Shown in pieces: positions 1 to 8,024 of a stretch of DNA of 29,983 bases. A program made the position numbers and the translations under genes. Below the pieces are notes generated by a model, which saw only the letters and a list, made by a program, of their open reading frames with translations, was not told the DNA's origin and ran no database searches. Source of the stretch: DRVV01 sp964487415 (lineage in GTDB: Archaea > Thermoproteota > Bathyarchaeia > Bathyarchaeales > Bathycorpusculaceae). The stretch's first letter is position 1, and every line of letters begins with the position of its first letter. The stretch lies in the NCBI GenBank assembly GCA_964487415.1, contig CAZAPQ010000068.1, positions 1-29,983 of the forward strand, read 5' to 3'.

Positions 1-690
1 ATTTTTACCTATCTCCTCAGGTTTTCCATCCGCTATTTTCATCCCTTGATGAAGCACCATAATACGGTCAGATATCTCCATTATAGCCCGCATATTATGC
101 TCGATCATGAAAATTGTAATTCCCTCATCGTCCCGCAACTCTCGGATAATTGTAAGCATTTGTCTGGTTTCAGTAGGATTCAAACCGGTCATGGCCTCGT
201 CTAACATTAGAAGCTTAGGCTTTGTAGCAAGCGCCCTTGCTATTTCGAGCATCCTAAGCTCAAAAGTTGTCAAATTTGAAGCGGGCACAGCGCTTTTCTC
301 AGCCAATCCAAACTTCTCAAGTATTTCCTGAAGTTCTTTTTCATAATCTGGGGATTTTCCACTTTCACTTCGCCCGAAAACTGCGGCTGATAAGACGTTC
401 TCATATACTGTCATATTAGGAAACGGTTTTGGTATTTGAAACGTCCTAGCCAACCCCAGCTTGCAGATTTTATAAGGCTTCATACCGCTAATTTTTGCGC
501 CCCTAAACCTTATAACTCCAGAAGTGGGCGTGTATACTCCCGATATTACATTAAAAAGCGTAGTCTTACCAGCTCCATTGGGTCCGATCAGCCCAACAAT
601 TTCATTTTCATCCACATAAAAATCCACATCGTTTAAGGCAATAAGCCCGCCGAAATGCTTAGACACACCAGATCCTTCAATGAGTCTCAT
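1..690 (-). CDS. ABC transporter ATP-binding protein, LivG-like (3' end cut by window)
   Basis: Reading the minus strand from an ATG at 690 gives 230 codons with no stop before the window edge, so the C-terminus is missing. The Walker A motif GPNGAGKT lies at about residues 36-43. The Walker B region (LLMLDEA followed by TGLNP) and the switch histidine in IEHNM follow in the expected order. The signature segment before EIARAL reads LTTFELR, without the usual glycine; degenerate signatures of this kind are familiar to me in branched-chain amino acid (LivG) type ATPases. The Q-loop region (RTFQIPKPFP) and the TGLNP signature also fit LivG. It would energise uptake of branched-chain amino acids or a related amide; the permease and binding-protein genes would lie beyond the left edge. 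The bases just upstream (ggtggttct) can act as ribosome-binding site. Family call is firm; substrate is inferred. Confidence 0.9.
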   Translation of the reverse strand, partial: MRLIEGSGVSKHFGGLIALNDVDFYVDENEIVGLIGPNGAGKTTLFNVISGVYTPTSGVIRFRGAKISGMKPYKICKLGLARTFQIPKPFPNMTVYENVLSAAVFGRSESGKSPDYEKELQEILEKFGLAEKSAVPASNLTTFELRMLEIARALATKPKLLMLDEAMTGLNPTETRQMLTIIRELRDDEGITIFMIEHNMRAIMEISDRIMVLHQGMKIADGKPEEIGKN

Positions 691-807
691 AGAACCACCA
701 TGCCGGCCACCCTATATGCACTTTATTGTTTTCTTACTAGTTTTCCATAGTAATTCGTATATAAAATTTTGTTTATTTTACCTAGTTCAAGGCTCGAATG
801 CTAAAAA

Positions 808-818
808 TTTTTATATTT
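808..818 (+). promoter_or_regulatory. TATA-like box for the CBS-domain gene
   Basis: An AT-rich box (core ttttatattta) lies about 30 bases before the ATG at 847. Archaeal transcription usually starts about 25 bases after the box, which would give a very short leader carrying only gtggtg as ribosome-binding site. Judged by eye. Confidence 0.5.
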
Positions 819-846
819 AAAATTGAACCTAAGAGTGGTGTTTAAT

Positions 847-1266
847 ATGCCTCTGACATTAAAAGTTCGGGACGTAATGGAAAACGGCGTTGTTACTCTT
901 GAAGAGAATTTAAGCGCTAAACACGCATTGGATGCAATGCTAGAACATGGGGTGTGGTCGGTGGTTGTAAGCGCCAAAGGCTTACCCGTAGGGGTTGTCA
1001 CAGAACGAGATATATTAAGAAGGGTTATAGCAAAGGGCAGAAACCTCGCTGAAGTGCAATTGAGAGAAATTATGTCATGCCCCTTAATTACAATAGATCC
1101 TGACGCACCATTAGGTAAAGCATGGGAAATTATGGTGGAAAAGGATATTAGACGACTTTATGTCGTAGAGAAGGGAAAGATCATTGGCAGAGTAACACAT
1201 AAAGGGTTGTTCCAAAAACTGTTAGACGCACTAATTGCATTAAGTTCAATGAAATACTTAATGTAG
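847..1266 (+). CDS. CBS-domain pair protein
   Basis: The 139-residue product is essentially two tandem CBS motifs. The first begins with KVRDVMENGVVTL and ends GVVTERDILRRVI; the second begins LREIMSCPLITI and ends IIGRVTHKGLF. Such stand-alone CBS pairs bind adenosine nucleotides or SAM and usually act as energy or ligand sensors for a partner protein; no partner is evident here. The reading frame is open back to a TTG at 823, but the ATG at 847 is preferred because gtggtg sits 5-10 bases before it and the TATA-like box at 808-818 would place the transcript start after 823. It diverges from the ABC ATPase and converges on the radical SAM gene, with 2 bases between their stops. Function beyond ligand binding is unknown. 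Confidence 0.85.
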   Translation: MPLTLKVRDVMENGVVTLEENLSAKHALDAMLEHGVWSVVVSAKGLPVGVVTERDILRRVIAKGRNLAEVQLREIMSCPLITIDPDAPLGKAWEIMVEKDIRRLYVVEKGKIIGRVTHKGLFQKLLDALIALSSMKYLM

Positions 1267-1268
1267 AT

Positions 1269-2819
1269 CTAACATATACCAACTATGATCTCCCACAACG
1301 GTTTATTATGTATGCATCCTATGTCTGGCGCCTTTACATTTCCATTAAAGTAGCTATAAGCCCTTGCACGGCATCCTCCGCATATATACTTGTCCGGGCA
1401 TGATCCACATCCAACCTCCCTGCCATTTACAATATATTTTTCAAGGTCATCTCTTCTACGCAATTGCCATAGTAGTGGATGATTGCCCCATATTTCCTCA
1501 AAATCGTCTTTGAGAATGTTGCCCAGAACTGTATTGCTGTTTGTTGGGAAGAATACGCATGGTTTTATATCGCCGTTAGGCTCCACTGCACAATACAATC
1601 TTCCGGCACCGCATCCTCCTAGGAAATTTGCAACATTCTCCACGCCCTTTTTCGCTGCGTAATGGGCTTCAACCATAAATTTTTCGCCGTACCTCTCAGA
1701 AAGCTCCTTAGTAACGCTTGCATATTGGGGGCAAGTGCTGAAAAACTTATCAACCTTAACATTGGACTTGCCCTTCTTGATTTCCTCCTCCTTAGCCCTC
1801 AAGTATAGTCCGATTATTTCCTTGCCAATCATCTCCAAAACGTGCAACCGCTCTTCTGGTGTTAAGTCCAACTCAACATGGGCCTTAGCTCTACCAGTTG
1901 GAATATAATTAAAGTGCATAAATCGTACATTTAATTCCTTAGCTAACTGCAGTATCTTCTCAGCCTCCGCTAGGTTGTCCCTGTGGATAACCGTTGCAAT
2001 ACAAGTGTCTATGCCCTCCTCTGCACAGTTTTTAACCCCTTGAATTGCCTTTTCAAAGGCTCCAGGCACTCCTCTGAATTCATCGTGGGTTCGCGATGAA
2101 GCTCCATCTATGCTGATCTCCACATACTCGATGCCGGCTTCTTTAAGTTTTTTAGCATTATCCTTAGTTATTAGGGTTCCATTAGAGGCGACACTAACGT
2201 ATGGTATGCGCCTCTTAGCATAAGCAGCCAATTCAAAGAAATCCTTCCTGGCAAGCGGCTCGCCTCCGCTGAAGGAAAGCGCGGGCAACCCGATCCCAGC
2301 AATTTTTGAGAGGACGTCTATCACCTGCTTAGCTTCATCTGTTGAAAGCTCACGACGCTTCCCTCCGCCAGCATCCTCATAACAGTGCTTACACCGCAAA
2401 TTACAAAGGTAGGTGAAGTTCCATACGATCTCAAAGGGTCCTGCTGGAGTGAATGGCACTTGTATACCGTACTTTTTAATGCCTTTCATCATTAGGCCAA
2501 ATCCCTTTAACCAAGCATCACGATAGCGATCTTGGATAAACTGCTTTCTCATGAAATCCTTGTCCACTTTCAGAAGGCTGCTGCCAACATTATAGAACGG
2601 TCTTGCAAAGTTTCGGATCATATGCTGACATGTAGGGCATAACGAAACAGGCTCGCCTAGGAAATCCCTTAAGGAATTTAGAAGGAGGTCGCCATCCACG
2701 GGGCACTCCTTATCGAAGCGGCTTATCAAATACTTCAAGACCGGGTTGGCGACGATCTCAAGCAAAGCATTTTCAATATTATCCACATACAAATTTTTCA
2801 CCTGCCTACCCATTAACAC
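1269..2819 (-). CDS. Radical SAM/SPASM-domain protein with N-terminal extension
   Basis: A 516-residue product. The radical SAM motif CNLRCKHC is at residues 139-146 (Cys139, Cys143, Cys146 would hold the SAM-cleaving 4Fe-4S cluster), followed by SGGEP at 184-188. The C-terminal SPASM region supplies further cysteines for auxiliary clusters: 403, 410, 421, 471, 474, 480, 483 and 502, including CGGC-type spacing at 480-483. The first ~125 residues are an extension with its own cysteines (39, 61, 64 in a CPTC pair). The family includes peptide-modifying enzymes, anaerobic sulfatase maturases and the alternative heme pathway enzymes AhbC/AhbD; nothing seen here decides among them and no precursor peptide gene was found nearby. 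The start is GTG at 2819 or ATG at 2813; neither has a clear ribosome-binding site. A TATA-like ttattataaag (minus strand, near 2875) would suit either. Confidence 0.88.
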   Translation of the reverse strand: MLMGRQVKNLYVDNIENALLEIVANPVLKYLISRFDKECPVDGDLLLNSLRDFLGEPVSLCPTCQHMIRNFARPFYNVGSSLLKVDKDFMRKQFIQDRYRDAWLKGFGLMMKGIKKYGIQVPFTPAGPFEIVWNFTYLCNLRCKHCYEDAGGGKRRELSTDEAKQVIDVLSKIAGIGLPALSFSGGEPLARKDFFELAAYAKRRIPYVSVASNGTLITKDNAKKLKEAGIEYVEISIDGASSRTHDEFRGVPGAFEKAIQGVKNCAEEGIDTCIATVIHRDNLAEAEKILQLAKELNVRFMHFNYIPTGRAKAHVELDLTPEERLHVLEMIGKEIIGLYLRAKEEEIKKGKSNVKVDKFFSTCPQYASVTKELSERYGEKFMVEAHYAAKKGVENVANFLGGCGAGRLYCAVEPNGDIKPCVFFPTNSNTVLGNILKDDFEEIWGNHPLLWQLRRRDDLEKYIVNGREVGCGSCPDKYICGGCRARAYSYFNGNVKAPDIGCIHNKPLWEIIVGIC

Positions 2820-2973
2820 TTATACTTTAAGTAGGCCCCTAACCTTCTCCTCACGCTATCTTTATCAAGACTTTATAATAAAGGCTGATAAACCTTTGCA
2901 TCCCACTAAATTATTGACAAGCAAAAATAATCTACATGGACATGAGAATTATTGACCAGCGCGGTGTCAGAAA

Positions 2974-3915
2974 ATGGTCAAGTTTGGGGTTTTTATTCCA
3001 TTCTACGCCTTTGGCCTAGATGCATGGAAAAACTCCTCCTTCGAGCAGATCAGAGAAATTGCAATAGAGTGCGAAAAACTCGGCTATCATTCGATATGGC
3101 TTGATGACCACCTAATGTACGGACAAACGTCCATTCTTGAATGCTGGACAGTTCTTTCGGCGCTTTCAGCAGTAACGGCGCGCATAAGGCTCGGCACTCT
3201 AGTGCTTTCCGCTGCCTTTAGAAAACCCGCTGTGCTAGCGAAGATGGCTGCTACGCTTGACGTAATCACCAACGGCAGGCTTGAACTTGGACTTGGAGCC
3301 GGCGTTCAAAAAGAAGAACACATTGCATATGGGGTTTCCTTCCCAAGCCTGAAGGAGCGGGCGGACCGTCTAATGGAAGCCGTAGAAATAATAAAGGCCC
3401 TATGGTCCGGAGAGGAAACAACATATCATGGCCAATATTTCGAAGTGGAAAAGGCTATATGCTTACCCAAGCCTGTTCAAGCGCCGCATCCGCCAATAGT
3501 AATAGGTGGGAGAAGCGAACATCTGTTAAGAGTGGCTGCAAAGCATGCAGATAGATGCGACTGGGGTCCGCTTTCATTAAGGCAATATAAACATAAGCTG
3601 ACAACTTTTGAGAAATACTGCAAAGCCTTTGACAGAAACCCTGAAGAAGTGGAGAAGGCATGCTGGCTTGGAAGGACAATTTACATAGCAGCAAACAGAA
3701 AAGAGCTTGACGAGAAAATTTTGAAATGGAAACCTAGGGATATCTCCACGGAAGCATTTAAAAGACAAATTTTTGCGGGTACCCCTGAGGACTTCATACA
3801 TGAAATTCAGAAGTGCATAGATATGGGCATAAACTTTTTCATGTTATATTTCGGAGACCTGCTGGACAAGAGTAGCCTAGAAATGTTCGCCAAAAAAGTA
3901 CTTAAAGAATTCTAA
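2974..3915 (+). CDS. LLM-class (luciferase-like) flavin or F420-dependent oxidoreductase
   Basis: 313 residues, the usual length for a stand-alone bacterial-luciferase-like TIM barrel. Family landmarks in order: opening strand KFGVFIPF, GYHSIWLDDHL, the strand IRLGTLVLSAAFRKPAVLAKMAATLD (read in parts), the conserved NGRLELGLGAG, the ERADRLMEAVEIIKALW helix, and the PHPPIVIGG strand. These features are shared with F420-dependent methylene-tetrahydromethanopterin reductase relatives and F420-dependent dehydrogenases, and archaea mostly use F420 in this fold, so F420 is the likely cofactor; FMN cannot be excluded. The substrate is unknown. The ATG at 2974 has ggtg a few bases upstream. It shares a divergent intergenic region with the radical SAM gene and converges with the MBL-fold gene (11 bases between stops). 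Confidence 0.87.
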   Translation: MVKFGVFIPFYAFGLDAWKNSSFEQIREIAIECEKLGYHSIWLDDHLMYGQTSILECWTVLSALSAVTARIRLGTLVLSAAFRKPAVLAKMAATLDVITNGRLELGLGAGVQKEEHIAYGVSFPSLKERADRLMEAVEIIKALWSGEETTYHGQYFEVEKAICLPKPVQAPHPPIVIGGRSEHLLRVAAKHADRCDWGPLSLRQYKHKLTTFEKYCKAFDRNPEEVEKACWLGRTIYIAANRKELDEKILKWKPRDISTEAFKRQIFAGTPEDFIHEIQKCIDMGINFFMLYFGDLLDKSSLEMFAKKVLKEF

Positions 3916-3926
3916 AGGCGACCAGT

Positions 3927-4928
3927 CTAAGCGAGCCTGTAAAGGTTTCCGACACTGTTCCATACAAAGGATTCTGACATTTCTTTAGCTATGGCGAAAG
4001 CTCCCCTCCAGCCTGTACAGTGGCAAGGTGCTAAAAGCTTGGGCTTCAGCTTTTTAAGCTCCATAACCGTTTGATTTATTCGGGATTCAGCGTCTCTTCC
4101 GGAAAGGTGAAAACCGCCTATTATAGCATAAACCGTTTTAACGCCTGTTAACTTTTGTGCGTGTATAGCTGTGTTAATTATGCCTGAATGGGCGCAGCCA
4201 GAAATCACAATTAGGCCTTTATTTTTTAAGTTTATTATGAGCGCGCGGTCGTCCCAGATCCATGGATCAGGCCTCCAGTGTTTACCTTCTAAAACCCTAT
4301 GCTGCGGATAACCCTTCTCGAAGAATGTTACCCTTGGAATCTCGCCGGTCACAAGCGCGTGGCCACCGGCAATCATGTATGGCTCCTTAGTTTTAACGTA
4401 TCTTGCCGGCTTAATTTTCTCCTCGTTAGGGAATTTTGGATGCTTCCTAATAGTTCCATCAGGATTAGCGATTCCGCGGGTTTTAAAACAGGCCTCATGC
4501 AAAATAACGGGCAAATTCTCCTTTCCAATAGCCTTTGCCACAGCAGGCAAACCGCCAAAATGATCATAATGCCCATGGGAAAGAATTATACATTCCACCT
4601 CAGCCAAGTCTAACCCCATTCTACGTGCATTGAAAAGCACGCCCCGAGGGCTTATGCCAGCATCAAAAAGCAAATTATGCAACTCGCTTCCGCCGTAAAC
4701 ACGTATGAGCATAGATAATCCATGCTCGGCTATTGGAGCACGGGGCAAACGTTTCACCCATTCCCTAATTCCTTTAACCTCCTCCCTCCTAGTTGTCGAC
4801 AAAAGATCCACCGAGTTATCCATTAGGCAGACTACTTCAACACAATCTGATTCCTTCAGGGATAAAGGAGCATGCCCGCCCAATTGAGCCTCTCCAACTG
4901 CTCTTTGACTTTCATACCTCGAATCCAA
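3927..4928 (-). CDS. MBL-fold metallohydrolase, dihydropterin-phosphate-synthase-like subfamily
   Basis: 333 residues with the metal-binding signature SHGHYDH at 117-123 (His118, His120, Asp122, His123), then GCAHSGI and GGFHLSG segments and a late PCHCTGW that supply further metal ligands. The overall motif order (DNSVDLL near the start, FDAGISP, ILSHGHYDHFGGL, SGCAHSGIINT) matches the archaeal/bacterial MBL subfamily often annotated as 7,8-dihydropterin-6-methyl-4-(beta-D-ribofuranosyl)-aminobenzene-5'-phosphate synthase, a name borrowed from the methanopterin pathway that should not be taken as proven. About 28 residues precede the conserved opening strand. The only plausible start giving a full domain is TTG at 4928, with ggagg 12 bases upstream; the next in-frame ATG would remove part of the first strand. 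Confidence 0.82.
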   Translation of the reverse strand: MDSRYESQRAVGEAQLGGHAPLSLKESDCVEVVCLMDNSVDLLSTTRREEVKGIREWVKRLPRAPIAEHGLSMLIRVYGGSELHNLLFDAGISPRGVLFNARRMGLDLAEVECIILSHGHYDHFGGLPAVAKAIGKENLPVILHEACFKTRGIANPDGTIRKHPKFPNEEKIKPARYVKTKEPYMIAGGHALVTGEIPRVTFFEKGYPQHRVLEGKHWRPDPWIWDDRALIINLKNKGLIVISGCAHSGIINTAIHAQKLTGVKTVYAIIGGFHLSGRDAESRINQTVMELKKLKPKLLAPCHCTGWRGAFAIAKEMSESFVWNSVGNLYRLA

Positions 4929-5033
4929 TTTTAGCTAATTCCTCCAAATCTTACTTTTTTGTTGATTAAAGCGTTAATCCACAATTACTGGAGAGACGAT
5001 TTAAAGTTATCAGAAGTCAAGCCTCGAGGTTTA

Positions 5034-5077
5034 AAATATACGATTCGTCGTAATGTTTAAATATACGATTGGTCGTA
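5034..5077 (+). promoter_or_regulatory. Promoter with twin palindromic operator-like sites upstream of dtxR-feoAB
   Basis: Two 19-base direct repeats (5034-5052 and 5059-5077) differ at one base and are exactly 25 bases apart. Each contains an inverted repeat, TACGA-4 bases-TCGTA, at 5039-5052 and 5064-5077. A TATA-like tttaaata (5056-5063) lies just before and overlaps the start of the second palindrome, about 25-30 bases before the ATG at 5088, so a repressor bound here would block the promoter. A DtxR-type repressor is encoded immediately downstream, making autoregulation the simplest reading. Repeats and palindromes are seen directly; the binding protein is inferred. Confidence 0.75.
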
Positions 5078-5087
5078 CTTTTTTGGC

Positions 5088-5765
5088 ATGCAAAAAACTG
5101 GATACAACATGGAAATCACAGAAACCACAGAGGAATACCTTGAGACTATTTATAAGTTGCAAAAGAAGGATGGTAGAGCACGAACTAAAGATTTGGTTAG
5201 ACTGTTAAAGGTTGTTCCAGGGTCTGTCACTAACACTATTGAGCGGCTTGAAAGAGAGGGATACATAACACATGAACCCTATAAAGGCGTAAAGCTAACG
5301 GAAAAAGGGGAGAAACTAGCCTTACAAGTAGTCAGGAGACATAGACTTTCCGAGCGATTGTTAACCGATATTCTCCATATTGAATGGTATAAAGTGCACG
5401 ATGCAGCTTGCAGATTGGAACATGCCTTTACCATAGATCTTGCGAAAAAAATCGAAAAGGTTTTAGGGCATCCCAAAATGTGTCCGCATGGAAACCCTAT
5501 ACCGACAGAGCTTGGCGAAATAATTGAAGAAAAAACAGAACCCCTAGTCAATTTAAAGTCAGGTGAAAGCGCTGTAATAGCCAAAATAGCTGAAGAAGAA
5601 AATGGCATGCTAACATACCTCGCTACAGTCGGCATAAAACCCGGAGTTAGAATAGAGGTTTTAAAGAAATCTCCAGGCAATAAAGTCATAATAAAATTGG
5701 GAAACAAAAGCCATGAACTTAGCAAACGCATAGCATCCATCATCGAGGTAAGAAGAGGGAAGTAG
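5088..5765 (+). CDS. DtxR/IdeR-family metal-dependent transcriptional repressor
   Basis: 225 residues: winged helix-turn-helix (about 8-72), dimerisation and metal-binding domain (about 73-145, with the family stretch CPHGNPIP at 132-139), and an SH3-like FeoA-type domain (about 155-222). Aligning by eye to DtxR, the ancillary metal ligands are kept (His85, Glu89, His104) and the primary-site Cys108, Glu111 and His112 are kept, as in iron-sensing DtxR/IdeR; the DtxR Met10 position is Glu16, an acidic residue more like MntR. Iron is the likely co-repressor because feoA and feoB follow directly, but manganese cannot be ruled out. ATG 5088 fits a nearly leaderless transcript from the TATA box at 5056; an in-frame ATG at 5109 is an alternative that aligns better with shorter family members. 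The stop is 5 bases before feoA, so one transcript is likely. Confidence 0.92.
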   Translation: MQKTGYNMEITETTEEYLETIYKLQKKDGRARTKDLVRLLKVVPGSVTNTIERLEREGYITHEPYKGVKLTEKGEKLALQVVRRHRLSERLLTDILHIEWYKVHDAACRLEHAFTIDLAKKIEKVLGHPKMCPHGNPIPTELGEIIEEKTEPLVNLKSGESAVIAKIAEEENGMLTYLATVGIKPGVRIEVLKKSPGNKVIIKLGNKSHELSKRIASIIEVRRGK

Positions 5766-5770
5766 CTTTT

Positions 5771-6061
5771 ATGGAGCAACAAAGAGTCCCAGATAGGCTG
5801 GAAATACCGCTAACATCATTAAAAGAAGGCGAAATTGGAATAGTATCATCAATTAAGGGAGCATACGGAAGAGGAGGCAGAGCAGGACGGGGATTTGAGA
5901 AGCGACTAATGGACATGGGGTTAACCCCAGGAACCGAGATTATAGTCGTGAAATCAGCTCCATTTCATGGTCCGATAGAAATTTTAGTAAGGGGATCAAG
6001 GCTTGCACTGGGACGGGGCATGGCCGAGAGAATTTTTGTGGTGAAGAAGGAAAATGTCTAA
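5771..6061 (+). CDS. feoA: FeoA-domain protein of ferrous iron transport
   Basis: 96 residues forming one SH3-like FeoA domain: opening PLTSLKEGEIGIVSSI, then RLMDMGLTPGTEI, closing ILVRGSRLALGRGMAERIFV. FeoA is a small cytoplasmic partner of the FeoB channel. Between the first strand and RLMDMGL sits a glycine- and arginine-rich stretch (about residues 29-42, GAYGRGGRAGRGFE), longer than in the minimal FeoA fold. The gene starts 5 bases after the repressor gene and its end overlaps feoB by 8 bases (ATGTCTAA), indicating translational coupling within one operon. The upstream repressor carries a C-terminal domain of the same fold. Confidence 0.93.
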   Translation: MEQQRVPDRLEIPLTSLKEGEIGIVSSIKGAYGRGGRAGRGFEKRLMDMGLTPGTEIIVVKSAPFHGPIEILVRGSRLALGRGMAERIFVVKKENV

Positions 6062-7988
6062 AAAGAAAATAACAATGGCCTTGGCTGGGAATGCAAATGT
6101 GGGAAAGTCGGTCATATTTAACCATCTTACCGGTCTACACCAGCACATAGGCAACTGGCCAGGAAAAACTATTGAAAAAGCTGAAGGGACGTTGCACTAT
6201 AAGGGTTATACAATTGACGTAGTTGACCTTCCCGGGATATATTCGCTATCAACATATTCGCTTGAGGAGCTTATTTCTCGGAAATATATAGCCGTTGAAA
6301 GACCCGACGTCGTGGTAAATGTTATCGACGCCTCTGTTTTAGAGCGAAACTTGTTTTTCACTTTGCAACTAATGGAGCTTGAAACCCCAATGGTAATAGC
6401 GCTAAACCAAATGGATATCGCGAAAAACAAAGGAATAAAAATTGATGTGGAGAAACTGGAAAAGCTTCTAGGAGTCCCTGTTGTCCCAACAATTGCAATA
6501 AAGGGTATCGGAATCACTCAGCTTTTAGATAAAGTTATTGAGATGGTCGAAAAAGGGCGAAAAGAAATTTTTCAAATAAAGTATGGAAGAGAGATTGAGG
6601 AGAGAATAGCCAAAATCGAAGAAATGGTTAAACGCATACAATTTTACTATCCCTCCCGTTATGCGGCAATAAAATTATTGGAAGGAGATGAAGAAATAGA
6701 AAGGGAAATAGCCAAAATAGACCCACAAATAGTTTTGTTTGCCAAAAGACTTGCAAAAGAAATAGAGGAAATTCACGATCATACATGCTCAACGGTTATA
6801 ACTTCTGAAAGATATGAAAAAGCAGGATGCATCGCCAGGGAAGTTCAGAAACTTGTGCCTCCTTTAAAACCTTCAATTGAAGAGAAAATTCACAACCTAA
6901 CAACCCACAAGGTCTTAGGCTATCCTATTATGATACTAATTATGCTTTCCATGTTTTACACTGTATTTATCTTTGGAGGATACATTTCAGACTTATTAAA
7001 CCATATCTTTTACAGTTTAGAACCCTTTCTCATCAATGTACTTGGGGCTGGAGCGGCAAGCTCTTTATTATGGAGTATAATGGAAGGAATTATTGCTGGC
7101 CTTACAATAGCCCTTCCATACATAGCCCCATTCTACATAATCTTATATATCTTGGAGGATTCAGGCTATCTAAGCCGAGCAGCATTTCTAATGGACAGTC
7201 TAATGCACAAGATGGGGTTGCATGGAAAAGCTTTCATACCAATAATGCTGGGCTACGGCTGCAACGTTCCAGCCTGTTTAGGTTGTAGAATAATGGAGAC
7301 TGAGAGGGAAAGGCTCCTAGCGGTGTTTGTGACGACCCTTGTCCCATGCGCTGCACGAACAGTTATAATCCTTGGTCTAGTAGGCCAATTTTTAGGTATT
7401 CATTGGGCCTTAATGCTATACATATTCAACTTGATAGTCATATTCTTGCTTGGAAGGCTTGCTTTTAAAACCCTTCCAGGCGAACCTACAGCCCTAATAA
7501 TGGAAATGTCTACTTACAAAGTACCTCACTTGAAAACCGTCTTAAAACAAACATGGTTCAGGCTTGGAGAGTTTATTAAAATAGCCTTTCCGTTAATAAT
7601 TATTGGAAGTCTATCCATCAAATTCATGGAAGTTTTAGGCTTACTAGAACTAATTACAATGGCGCTCAGCCCTATAACCGTTGAATGGTTAGGATTACCG
7701 GCCATTACGGGTGTGACCTTAATTTTCGGTGTTCTAAGAAAGGAATTGACATTAATAATGCTCTCAACCCTGCTTAAAACAACAAATTTTGCCGGCGTTT
7801 TAACAACCACTCAAATTATAGTCTATACAATAGTAATAATGTTCTACATACCCTGTATATCAACGATCGCCGCGCTAATAAAAGAGATCGGATGGAGAAA
7901 AGCGCTTTTAATAACAATATTTGAAATATCCTTTGCAATAGTTTTAGGTGGAATTGCGATGAGGATTCTAACATTAACTCTAAGTTAG
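6054..7988 (+). CDS. feoB: Ferrous iron transport protein B
   Basis: 644 residues, normal for archaeal FeoB. The N-terminal G domain shows G1 GNANVGKS (12-19), G2 region NWPGKT (34-39), G3 DLPG (58-61) and G4 NQMD (118-121), followed by the helical regulatory segment to about residue 275. The membrane part holds two Gate repeats; the first has GYGCNVPACLGCR (400-412), with the conserved GCNVP cysteine plus two extra cysteines, and the second region starts VPCAART near 430. It is the GTP-dependent Fe(II) importer of the cytoplasmic membrane. Its start overlaps feoA by 8 bases and the whole dtxR-feoA-feoB unit probably answers to the palindromic sites at 5034-5077. No frameshift or missing motif seen. 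Confidence 0.97.
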   Translation: MSKKKITMALAGNANVGKSVIFNHLTGLHQHIGNWPGKTIEKAEGTLHYKGYTIDVVDLPGIYSLSTYSLEELISRKYIAVERPDVVVNVIDASVLERNLFFTLQLMELETPMVIALNQMDIAKNKGIKIDVEKLEKLLGVPVVPTIAIKGIGITQLLDKVIEMVEKGRKEIFQIKYGREIEERIAKIEEMVKRIQFYYPSRYAAIKLLEGDEEIEREIAKIDPQIVLFAKRLAKEIEEIHDHTCSTVITSERYEKAGCIAREVQKLVPPLKPSIEEKIHNLTTHKVLGYPIMILIMLSMFYTVFIFGGYISDLLNHIFYSLEPFLINVLGAGAASSLLWSIMEGIIAGLTIALPYIAPFYIILYILEDSGYLSRAAFLMDSLMHKMGLHGKAFIPIMLGYGCNVPACLGCRIMETERERLLAVFVTTLVPCAARTVIILGLVGQFLGIHWALMLYIFNLIVIFLLGRLAFKTLPGEPTALIMEMSTYKVPHLKTVLKQTWFRLGEFIKIAFPLIIIGSLSIKFMEVLGLLELITMALSPITVEWLGLPAITGVTLIFGVLRKELTLIMLSTLLKTTNFAGVLTTTQIIVYTIVIMFYIPCISTIAALIKEIGWRKALLITIFEISFAIVLGGIAMRILTLTLS

Positions 7989-8024
7989 AAATTAGGATCA
8001 TTCATCGCTTGATCTACCTGAATT

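Noticed and set aside
1269..2819. Naming the radical SAM genes ahbC/ahbD of the alternative heme pathway
   Set aside because: The SPASM layout allows it, but no other heme-pathway gene lies nearby and the N-terminal extension does not fit; the specific name is unsupported.
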